DNA of 64,000 bases, taken from positions 16,284,903-16,348,902 of the forward strand of contig CP099845.1 in NCBI GenBank assembly GCA_030062745.1. The letters run 5' to 3'. A model generated the notes under the pieces. It had not been told where the DNA came from and ran no database searches. It saw only the letters and a program-made list of their open reading frames with translations. The translations under genes and the position numbers were made by a program. How positions within the stretch are numbered: position 1 is the first letter of the stretch; every line of letters starts with the position of its first letter. Shown here piece by piece: positions 34,374 through 44,500 of this stretch. The DNA comes from Capitulum mitella (lineage: Eukaryota > Arthropoda > Thecostraca > Pollicipedomorpha > Pollicipedidae).

Positions 34374-35613
34374 TTAACCCGCCCCCGACTGCGGGGGGCG
34401 GTTGATCACCCCCTGAGATTTTTCCAAGATTACGAGAGAACGAGCAAACGTAGCGCCACGAAACTTTGTGTACCTTTTCGTTTGTCATTTTTACACCTTG
34501 TGTCAAAGTTCCGATCTCAGTTCAAGTCAGGTGTCTGACCTAGGTCAGGTCAGGTGGACTTGGTCCAGAAAAGTTTGACTCCCTGTAACGTTTCCGGAAA
34601 ACATGATATCACAATAGAACTTCCAGAAATCAGAAATCTTGATAGATACGAAAATCGGCTGTCTCAAAATTTTCGGGATCTCCAGGGTCATTAGCCTAAG
34701 ATCAACTCTGTTTTCAAGACATGTCGTTTTTTTACCGGAATTTGACGGAATTTTTATAACGTTTTTGGTGTGGGGTTCATTTGCACAGACAAGACACATA
34801 CGTTCACAGACGGACACAGACGTTCATTTGCCGTCAGTGGACAAAGTGTCATTGGCTTCCAGCCATTGACCTTAGGTCAGGTCGGGAATAACTGTTAGGG
34901 GCCAGAATGCACCGCCGTCAAAATCGGCGATGAATGATTCATAACGGGTAGAAAATGGCAGAACTGGCTCGCACACTTGCGAGTAATATAGAGAAATTCA
35001 AAACATTTAAAAAAACCGCGTATTTTGGAAATATGCAGACTCGCGAATACACTGCCGCCAATTGTATAGATTGATAGCTACTGAATTTTTGCAAAATTTA
35101 AGCATGAGAAACTATCACAAGAAAAACTAGAATTGCGGAAAATCATATTGAAAGGCCGATGTCGCGAGAATAAAGAGACGTTGAAATCATTTCCCGTTAA
35201 TTTTATACCGCGTACGGGTACGGCGTCCGCCAGCAATCGGCGAGAAAATCGCTGTGTCTTTAACTCAACGCCTCGGCATAAATAGTAGACAAATCAGAGA
35301 AAGTAGGCGTGTATCGGCATCTGTGAACGTTCATTGGTGTCTTTACCTAGACTTTATTAATCACAACCCTTGAGATCCAGGCCGCTTCTCGGTTTCAGGC
35401 AGTCTGCTGTGAGGAAACATACATAGGACGTAAATGGCTTGCATATTACCGAAACTAAAAATGAGACGAGCTTCGAGCTCTGCTTGTCACGAGCTTTCCG
35501 AAGTTGTGCTTATTTTTATCATGTGACCATCCGTTCCTGAGTTAGAGGGAGCGGCCAACCACACCCCCCGGTCGAGCATGGCCTGCGCCAACTGCCAGTC
35601 GGGCGTGGATTAA
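34374..35613 (+). mobile_element. TTAA element family A, copy 3, 1240 bp
   Basis: It is bounded by TTAA at 34374-34377 and 35610-35613. It starts cccgcccccgactgcggggg and ends ccagtcgggcgtgga. Internal blocks and palindrome tgacctaggtca (34536-34547) are as in copy 2, in the same orientation. It lies outside the hAT-like element, so the family moved independently. Confidence 0.85.
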
Positions 35614-36552
35614 CGTATTTTTAAGTGAACCAAGCATTTTAGTGCACTGCTGTAGTGATATTTATATGTTGGTACCCAAGATGACTGACCATAGTCGTCA
35701 GTGACTTTGTCCGTGCCCTGGATAAACTGGCGTGTGAGATACAATGCTGTTTGCAGGAGACAGAATCAGAGCTTGCTCTTTGGTACATTACACTTATTCA
35801 CGCTCTTTTGTGAATCACTGATATTGTGTGGTGCAACGCGGCATGCATCTTAAAGCTCGGAAAGTAACGTACTTGCCTGATCAGGGCTCTGGTATATTTC
35901 CAGACGACTGTGCCATGGATCTTGCCTGCTTCCTGGATTGGCCAGTTTGGTTGCACTTTCACAATGAATTGTCAGATAATTTTGAATTCGGTTCAGTATA
36001 TCATGCATGCCACTTACTCTTTAAGACCTCCCAGAGCTCATCAGTAATTATTTAAGCATGATAGTTCTGAACATGACTGCCATTTCCTTTTTAGTCTTAA
36101 GTTGTTCTTTAGATTGAAGTATGACAGCATGCATCAATGTTCACAGGGGGACTGCTTAAATTTTAGCTCATGAATTGTGGTGGATTGTATATTGGGTGAG
36201 CAGGGATTTGGCAAGACAGTCGTATATGCACATTGCGGTTTGTTCCGGAAATTTCAAAACATATCCTCCCCCCGAAAAAAATGCAAGATGTTTTTCGGTT
36301 AAGCTTTCCTCCCGGTTTGAAGAGACTTTGTACTGGGCGCCTCCGCGTGCTTTTCTGGGCGAAAAAATTTGCGGGCCGAGAATTGATTTTCCGATTTAGC
36401 TTGCGAGGTGGGTCGGGGTTTCAGTCCTCCTAGAAGAAGCGGCTCTAGTGGGAACGGCTCAGATCCACTCCACATGGCAGATGCAATGTGGAGTGGAGCC
36501 GACCCCTATAGAGGTCAGCGGCACCGCCCGCCGGGCGGTCCAGCGAGTCATT
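35614..36552. other. Intergenic, no gene recognised
   Basis: Ordinary sequence, becoming GC-rich towards the 27-bp array. Short frames only. Confidence 0.5.
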
Positions 36553-36885
36553 GTCAGATGTCCGGTCCATCGGGCCAGTGTCGGACGGCCAGTCCAATGG
36601 CCCGGTGTCGGACGGCCAGTCCATCGGGCCAGTGTCGATTGGCCAGTTTATTGGGCCAATGTCGGACGGCCAGTGTATTGGGCATTGTCGGACGGCCAGT
36701 CCATTGGACCGGTGTCGATCGGCTAGTCCATTGGACCATTGTCGGACGGCCAGTCTATTGGGCATTGTCAGATGGCCGGTCCAATGGCCCGTTATCGCAC
36801 GGCCGGTCCATTGGGCCATTGTCGGACGGCCAGTCCATTGGGCATTGTCGGACGGCCGGTCCAATGGCCCAGTGTCGGACGGCGC
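36553..36885. repeat. 27-bp minisatellite, about 12 units
   Basis: The unit begins gtcggacggccagtccattg and ends ggccatt. Spacing is 27 bp at both ends of the array, with some 24-bp units. As 27 is divisible by 3, both strands stay open: a 9-residue DGQSIGPVS repeat on + and a TGRPT/QW repeat on minus. Confidence 0.9.
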
Positions 36886-37028
36886 CGGCTGGACGCGCCG
36901 CTGGCGGCCGCCGTCGGCCGCCAGCGGCCGGCCAAGGTCGCCGCCGCCCGCCGACGAGCGACGCTAATTCGAGCCGGAGTCGGGCGGCGCCGCCGGCTTC
37001 GATCGTGGATCAGCTGAGGGCCGGCGCC

Positions 37029-37342
37029 GGCCCGGCGGGCTCCGGTCAGTCGGACTGACCCGGTGACCTGGCGCTGCTCGGCGGGCTCTGGTCGGTCGGA
37101 TTGACCTGGTGACCTGGCGCTGCCCGGCGGACTCCGGTCAGTCGGACTGACCCGGTGACCTGGCGCTGCCCGGCGGGCTCCGGTCAGTCGACTGACCCGG
37201 TGACCTGGCGCTGCTCGGCGGGCTCCGGTCAGTCGGACTGACCCGGTGACCTGGCGCTGCTCGGCGGGCTCCGGTCAGTCGGACTGACCCGGTGACCTGG
37301 CGCTGCCCGGCGGGCTCTGGTCGGTCGGATTGACCCGGTGAC
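37029..37342. repeat. 46-bp minisatellite, about 6 units
   Basis: The unit begins gacccggtgacctggcgctg. First and last anchors (37057, 37332) are about 6 periods apart. It lies downstream of the 27-bp array in the same GC-rich block. Confidence 0.9.
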
Positions 37343-37344
37343 CC

Positions 37345-38183
37345 TACGTTGCGTCAGCTGGACTCTCGGCCTGCGCCGGCGGCCAGGTCAGCCCTGACAC
37401 TGGGGACGGCCAGGTGGTGTTGTCGACGACCGTTAGAGGTCTGGACGTGCTGGCGGCGGCGGTGGTGGTCACGCGCACGACCCCGCCCCTTTCGTGGCGT
37501 CCCAGGCCGTGACAGTCGCCATCACGAACGTCACGGCCGAAACTGGCAGGTCAGACCAACGAGTCTTCGGCATTCAGTTCCACGTTTTTTTATGTCTGTT
37601 TAAGTTTGGGTTCATAATATGGATGAGCGCACTCCATCCAACACTACGTAAGCACGGAGTAGAGGGTTCGAACAATATCACATACCGAGAATTGCTTCGG
37701 GCGGGAATGGCCTATTGTTTCGTATTGATAGTGTTATGTCGTGTCGTCGTATGATCGTCACCGTGGTGACGATCCATCCATCCATCCATCCATTTAGCAC
37801 CAACGCCCACAATAAACCGTGTTTTGGATCTGTGAGATGCTGTATGATAATTTACGTGAGAACCGACCCGAATGTATAGAAACATTACACAATAGTGACG
37901 GGACAGCGCCTTCCAGGCTTCTGTTTTGAGGCTAATGAAGGCTGTCTGCCTGCTCCTCACCCATATGTATGGTTGGTGCATTGCGCGGGAAACATTCAGT
38001 CGGCCTTCCGGTCGAAGTCGCTAGCGAATGTATGTGTTAGTCACCAGCACACCCTAGTTTAGTGGGCAAGCTGTGTGCCTCCCATCTCCACTCCCAAGGT
38101 ACGGTTGGTATAATTTAGACGGCGGGCTAGTTTCGGTCAGGGCCCCCTTTCTCCTCTGATGTAGCACGTATTCGGTGCGGACC
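37345..38183. other. Intergenic; (ATCC)n microsatellite
   Basis: (atcc)n lies at about 37772-37793. GC-rich to 37520, then AT-richer. No gene is recognised. Confidence 0.55.
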
Positions 38184-38411
38184 TTAACCCTATTCCCGGA
38201 GGGCTAGACGGTATGATCGATTCCCGGCAGGGGGGCGGATTCGGCCCCCCCCCCCATGAGATCTCGAGAACTACTCGTCTGATTTTATCGCAACAAATGG
38301 CAATCGATTTGCCATGTCGTGAACTACATTTTTATAAAAGACATTTTCAAAATTAAGAAGTGTGTGGATACAGGGAGGCAAAAATATCAAAATCAGGGGT
38401 ATTTGTATATA

Positions 38412-38465
<54 letters not shown>

Positions 38466-39463
38466 TATATATATGTATATAACTCCGTTGTTTATCGACC
38501 GATTTCAATGAAACTGGCATGAATCGAGAGATTATGGATAGGGCTTTTACCATGGGTACACAAATCTAAAATTTTGAGAAAATTCATGGGCGTTCACAGG
38601 GTTTCAAAAATAGGATTAGTTTTCTAACAACTGAATGATTAGAAGAGGCAAAAACACTTTTTTGGCTTCTGCTAGTCATGTTGTGCTAAAGAAGTACAAA
38701 TCGCATAACAGTGTTTGTATAATATTAGCATAGGCGATGCCAGGGACATCAAAAAGGGGAGATTATCATGGTCACACGTTTCTCAGGTCAACTTGTGACC
38801 TTTGACCTTAAATGACCTCAAGTGATCTTGGGATGACTTGGAATGATCTCGTGTGCATTTAATATTATCTTTAAACGTTTCCAATCATTTGAATTCACTC
38901 TATTTCAAAAATTTCATTTTATGGCTATTGCGATATAGGGTACGCGCACTGACATTTTAGGTCATAGCTCCATGACCCGACCTGATATCAAGCTGAAACT
39001 TGATATACAAGTAGAGGGCACCGTTCTACGTCATAGGTATTCCGGGTTTGGCATTTGAAAAAACGGCGCCGAAATTATTGCAAAAAAAAACAAATTTTGA
39101 CTTTTGATCTTGATATGACCTTTTAAAGTGACCCCAGATGAACAAAATTACATCTGCACATTGCCCAACTATTTAGCTATACATCCATATAAAGTTTTAA
39201 GTTCTGTCTTAAAAACTCTGTTTTTGGCAGACATTTTCCTTTTACCATCAACATAGCCAAAAATGGCCTGAGGTCCTCCCAAAAACGCTGCCTGGCTCCG
39301 CCCCCTGAGCAAAATAGAATTTTGAAATTTTGTCGCAGCACGTAGAAAGAATAGCTAGGAAAAGTGACCAAGTTTCGTGAAGCTGCGTTAAAAAGCCTGG
39401 AATTGGCAAGCAAAAAACCCGAGGGGGAGCAGATTCAGACCCCCCGGCCGGGAATAGGGTTAA
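38184..39463 (+). mobile_element. TTAA element family B, copy 1 (piggyBac-like MITE), 1280 bp
   Basis: Perfect 16-bp terminal inverted repeats, ttaaccctattcccgg, at 38184 and (reverse complement) ending 39463. Internal blocks shared with copy 2 include caaatggcaatcgatttgcc, the gtcataggtattcc/gtcacacgtattcc site and ggctccgccccctgagc/ggctccgcccctgagc. No transposase is visible. The order of blocks is the same as in copy 2, so orientation is the same. A long TA array has expanded inside this copy only. Confidence 0.88.
38411..38480. repeat. (TA)n array flanked by inverted tatatgtcta / tagacatata
   Basis: A run of TA dinucleotides from about 38416 to 38460 lies between mirror-placed gtcta and tagac, so the strand can fold into a hairpin. 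Copy 2 of family B has a short unique sequence at this point instead. Confidence 0.9.
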
Positions 39464-39858
39464 GGCCGACGGATTCTTTACTATAGTTTACATAAACTTT
39501 TTGTCTGCATCTTGACCCCTTTAAACTGCGTTGATGTTGTTAGGTGCGTGCTGGTGTCACAGAGGAATTAAAAATACAGAACCCCATGGCCATGTGGCTG
39601 GTAATTTGTCCCGAAACTGAATGCGGATTTCGTGACGTTTCTGTGAACGCGGGTGTATTGCACACCTGAGACGTTGAAGTGAGACGGACATGCCGCAGAA
39701 CTGGTCTCGAATGCGGTGGCTGCGGCCGAAGTTTCTATTGCAGCGGCCAGAAACCGCAACACACCAGACGGTCACGCTAACTGTACTTTAGACATTAGTT
39801 CTGGGGCGTGGTCCAGGCACTGTGCCGTCGGTTTATATGCAGTGTCCGATTCTTTTCT
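39464..39858. other. Spacer between the two family-B elements
   Basis: About 395 bp of ordinary sequence. No gene or repeat is recognised. Confidence 0.5.
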
Positions 39859-41089
39859 TTAACCCTATTCCCGGAGGGCTGGACGGTATGGCCGATTCCC
39901 GGCAGGGGCGGATTCGCCCCCCCTCCCTCTCCCTGAGATCTCGAGAACTACACATGTAACATACACGAGAACATTTCGTCGCAACAAACGGCAATCGATT
40001 TGCCGTAACGTAAACTACGCTTTAAAAAACGGAAGTTTTCTAAATTTCGAAAGGGGTAGATACAGGGGGGGCAGAAATATCAAAATGGGGTACTTTTGAA
40101 CTTCTTATAATTCCGTTGTTTATGGACCGATTTCGATGTAATTGGCATGAATGGAGAGATTATGAATGAGACTTTTACCATTGGTACACACATTTTAAAT
40201 CTGGAGAAAATTCATAGGTGTTCACAGGGTTTCAAAAATAGGAGGACTAGGTTGTCAACAACTGAATGAACAAAAAAGGTAAAAGCACCTTTTTTTGGCT
40301 TCTGCTGGTCATGTTATGCTAAAGACGTACAAATCGTAGTACAATATTTGTTTAATATTAGCATAAGCGGTGCCAGGGACATGATCAAGGGTCTTGGTCA
40401 CATGCTCTTCAGATCAACCTACGACCTTTGACCTTAAATGACTTCCAGTGCCCTTGGATTCACTTGGAATGACTTGTTGTGCTTTTAATATGATCTGTAA
40501 ACGTGTTCAATCATTGAATTCACTCCATTTCAAAAATTCCATTTTATGGCTATTTCGATATGGGGTACGCACACTGACATTTTAGGTCACAGCTCCGTGA
40601 CCCGACCTGATATAAAGCTGAAACTTGAGACATAAGTAGAGGACATTCTTCTATGTCACACGTATTCCAGGTTTGGCATTTGAAAAATGACATCAGAATT
40701 ATTATTATGGAACCCAGTTTCAACTTTTGCCCTTGGCTTGACCCTGTAAAGTGACTTCAGATGAACAAAATTGTATTTGTGTATTTTCCCCCTATTTGCA
40801 TGTACATCCCTATATAGTTTTCAGTTCTACCTTAAAAACGCTATTTTTGGCAGCCATTTTCCTCTTCCACTTAGGAGGGCCAAAAATGGTCTGAGGTGCC
40901 TCCCAAAAACATTTCCTGGCTCCGCCCCTGAGCAAAATAGAATTTTGAAATTTTGTCACAGTACGTACTAAGAATAGCTAGGAAAGTGACCAAATTTCGT
41001 GAAGCTGCGTCAAAAACCCTGCAATTGGTAAACAAAAAACTTGAGGGGCGGATTCAGTCTGCCCCCCCCCCTGCCGGGAATAGGGTTAA
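39859..41089 (+). mobile_element. TTAA element family B, copy 2, 1231 bp
   Basis: Same perfect 16-bp ends, ttaaccctattcccgg, with TTAA at 39859-39862 and 41086-41089. It aligns along its length to copy 1 but lacks the TA array, which explains most of the 49-bp length difference. Confidence 0.88.
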
Positions 41090-41426
41090 AATGCCTCCTG
41101 AAGCATGTGGAGCCGACCCGTGCTTTCTTAGTCGGAATGTACCAGACGTAGTTTACTGATGACCAGCTGAAGGTGCTATCTGTATTCCGGGGTTGCGGGA
41201 GGTATATCGGCATAAATGAGGACGGAACGAGTTCCTGCTGTGTTAGCAGAGACTAAGGACGGAGCAAGGTTCAGTCATTTCGGCAGAGACTGGGAACGAA
41301 ACAGGACATATTCACCTCGGCGGCTGCGGGGGGGGGGGACTGAAAACGGAGCTGGGTCTTGTGATCCTGCAGGCTGACTGCTGCGGAGGCTCACCCGCGT
41401 TGGTTTCACCGAAGCCGTTTTTTCAG
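41090..41426. other. Immediate upstream region / 5' UTR intron of beta-spectrin
   Basis: It ends in a good 3' splice site, gccgttttttcag (41426), 39 bp before the spectrin ATG, so this is probably intron rather than promoter. The upstream non-coding exon is not located. Confidence 0.5.
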
Positions 41427-41465
41427 ACGTGCTGAGGCGGCCCCGGAGGCGGCGACTCAGTCACC
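41427..41465 (+). other. beta-Spec: Beta-spectrin 5' UTR portion of first coding exon
   Basis: Between the splice acceptor ttttttcag (ends 41426) and the ATG at 41466, which has the good start context gtcaccatga. This implies at least one non-coding exon further upstream. Confidence 0.6.
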
Positions 41466-41595
41466 ATGACGACGGACATCGGCGTCCCGCGATGGGACCC
41501 TGTCACCAACCAAGACATGGCCGACGAGATGGAGTACGACGGAGGCAACTCGTCGTCCCGCCTTTTCGAGCGCTCTCGCATCAAGGCGCTGGCAG
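41466..41595 (+). CDS. beta-Spec: Beta-spectrin coding exon 1
   Basis: Residues 1-43. Starts [12 protein letters not shown] and contains [20 protein letters not shown]. The donor is gtaact (41596), phase 1. It is followed by a 5.6-kb intron rich in satellites. Confidence 0.95.
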
Positions 41596-44500
41596 GTAAC
41601 TGACGCGGTGACGGTAGCATACCTCCGCCCCCTCTTCCGCTGACGCCATTATGACGCTGTTCATTTTCCTGTGGGCTCGTCTGACGCACGTCGCCGCTCT
41701 TCGGACAGTGGCGTCTCTAGGATTTGGAGGGGAAGGCGGCATCCAGGCGGAGCCATCCTGGTACGTCGCCGAACTTACCTCCCAAACACTGCTGTCCGAG
41801 GAGCAGAACCAGAGAAACCGACTTAACGTCTTAAAGCGCTCGAAATGGCACTCAGGCATGGACGCGGGAACAGATTTTTTATTGAGTCCACGCCGAAGGG
41901 AATTGATTCCGAATGGACTCAGGGCTTCCTGAGTCAGTGTTGGTGCTGACTAAACGCTGTTTTACAACACTGAATCGATTCTGATTCAGACTCAAAATGA
42001 ATGGCACAATGTCACCAGGATCCATTGGTTTGGATTGTGCCTTTGTAACTGATTCCATCTCTGATTTCGTCGGCAACCTTGTTACTCAACTCTGACGCGG
42101 ATTCCGGCACGTATCGGTAGGATCGATGGCGATTCTGACGCAGGCCGAAACGGAATCGATTCAGCAGTCGATCCTGATTCCGATGGAACTGATCACAAGT
42201 CTGGCGGGGAAGCCCCCTCCCCACAGCTGAACACTGGCTGCGGTGCCGCGGGTATGTCGGTCCGTCGCAAGCTGCCGCTGTGGCTGTGGAATTAAAGCGG
42301 CTCCGGCGAGTGCGGAAAGTTATGATACGCATGGAATATCCCTCCCTGAATTGAATCCAGTTTTAGGTCCCTGTACTCCACCGGTCGTTCGCCATTGCAC
42401 TAACGAAGTTTACCCTAATCATTCCATTTCGTTATTTATGGCTTCATGCATAGTTCTTTGACCCACACTAGTACCAGGGTGTTGACTCACCCCTCCCCCG
42501 ACGTTTTTCCAAGTTGTCTCAGAACGGCTTCTGCGATCACTCTGAAGTTTTACGTGGCTGAGTTTTAATCCTTTGTACGTAGTCTCTGAGAACATTTGAG
42601 GTCAGTACTTTGGCAGGTCACTTAACCATGACCTCCTTCTCGAAAACATGTCATGTAGGAAACACGATACGGCAGCGGTCTTCATTTGATAGCACCCGTT
42701 ATTATAGCTTCACAGCACTTCGTCTTACTGCATCTTGAGCAGGGATCTCACTGATATGTGTAAGTGATAATGATAATAATGTTACTTATAGTGTTCGTGA
42801 CCTCCGCGCTTATGCCATTACATACGTCAGGGTCGCCGGAAATCAGTCATGTGTTAAGTTCAGTGACTTTTCACCTTTTTTGATATTGGATGGGTCATAA
42901 TGTAATGGGAAACGCTGTAGTAGTTTGTAGCAGCAGTAGTTTGAGTCATTACAAATCGTTTTGTGTCCCACAAAAAAAGCAACGACAAATGTTGCGCTGC
43001 CTCGAAGGAACGTAGCACGCCAAAGTGTTACGCCGCACATGATTAAACGAAGACCAGAATCCACTGAAGTAACTTCTTTTGTGGTCACCTGTGTTTTAAA
43101 AGGTTATAACGGGATATGCTTGTCTAGCCAAAAGACCAAGCGCCGTGCTCATTTGTGCTTGGTCACTCTATCACGTCAGGTTTGGAAATGGCTCGGAAGT
43201 CATCCCTGTGTGCTGTCCAACGTGTTCGAATGGCAGATATTGACGAGGGTTAAATCGTGACACCTTACGTGTAACATATTGACTGGCATTAAATTAGGGT
43301 GAGATGTTTTTTTTCGATTTTAAGGCCTCGTTGATGGTCAGGTTTTAAAAATCTTGCTATATTATGTACATTTTGTAAGAGGGAGTTTCTCGTTGCCCCA
43401 CCCCCAAAATGGATAAGAGCGGCGACGCCACTGTCATCTCTGCACGCCATTCTGTGATGACACAGAAGGTATTCCCCACCGGTCGGTCGCCTCGCGGCGC
43501 CAGGCGCGGAGGCGGTAAGACACAAAAGGTGCGGCCTCGCTCCAGGCAGCACCACTCCTGGTCGCCAGGAGCGGGACCGGGGCCGCCACTGGCGGCGATG
43601 CGTCAGCATTACTGTCTGCTCGCGTCGTCCGGTGTCCGCTGTGGTGGACGGGCCGACCGTCGCCGGTCGTGACCGGCTCGGCCGGCGCTACGGTCAACAG
43701 GGCGGCCAGCTCCGGCCGGCGTGTCAGCTCCGGCTCGGCCGCTGTGCGCTGCCGCCACAGCGGGCCGACGTCGGAGGTGACCGGGTCTTGCCGGGTGCTT
43801 GCTTTAGATCTTCCGATTTATCAGGCGCCAGAGGATTAATTTATGAGAGCGATATCGCCAGGTGAGAAAGGTTAGATTGGCTGTGGCTCGGTCATGTGTG
43901 GACTCTGAGAGGCTCGGGAGCCGCGCACTGCCAACAGGGTCGGAATATGGCCAGCAGACGCTGCTGCAATCCACTGTGATAACGCCGTGAAGTGTGCAGA
44001 TAACAGACCTGATCACTTCGAACGGCTTGTTTGTCCGCGTTCACGTCTTAGCAAGAGGTTTGCTCGCGATAACGGAACTGCACATTCGGCCCGACGGATG
44101 TACGCACCGGGAAAAGCACGTAAAACAAATTTGCGTATGGCAAATGTATGTACGTAAACACGCGCCAGCGCAAATATGTGCATGGCTGGTATTCATATGA
44201 CGGATGGCCGTTAGCACGAATGAATTTTTGTGCAGATGTTCGTCAGCTTAAATGGACGTATACCCAATGTTTGTCAACGCTAACACACGTATGGAACATA
44301 TACGTTGCGCAACCGTACTTTTGGAAATGTACGTAAAGGCATGTCTGCGTGTGGAAAATATGCGTGTACGCAAAACCATCACACGCAGAGAGACGTTAGA
44401 TGATATTATGATTCTTTTACGTATTGAAGCGATGACGCATAAGGGCCTGGTTGGGCTCAGAACAGTATTTTCGTTGAAAGCCACCTGCAAAACACCTCAC

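Noticed and set aside
36408-37058. 216-codon + frame with a nine-residue repeat
   Set aside because: It results from a 27-bp tandem array, since the minus strand is open as well. No evidence of a gene.
41707-41740. Start of another complete hAT-like element in spectrin intron 1
   Set aside because: Only one terminus is visible. No inverted partner or flanking duplication was found.
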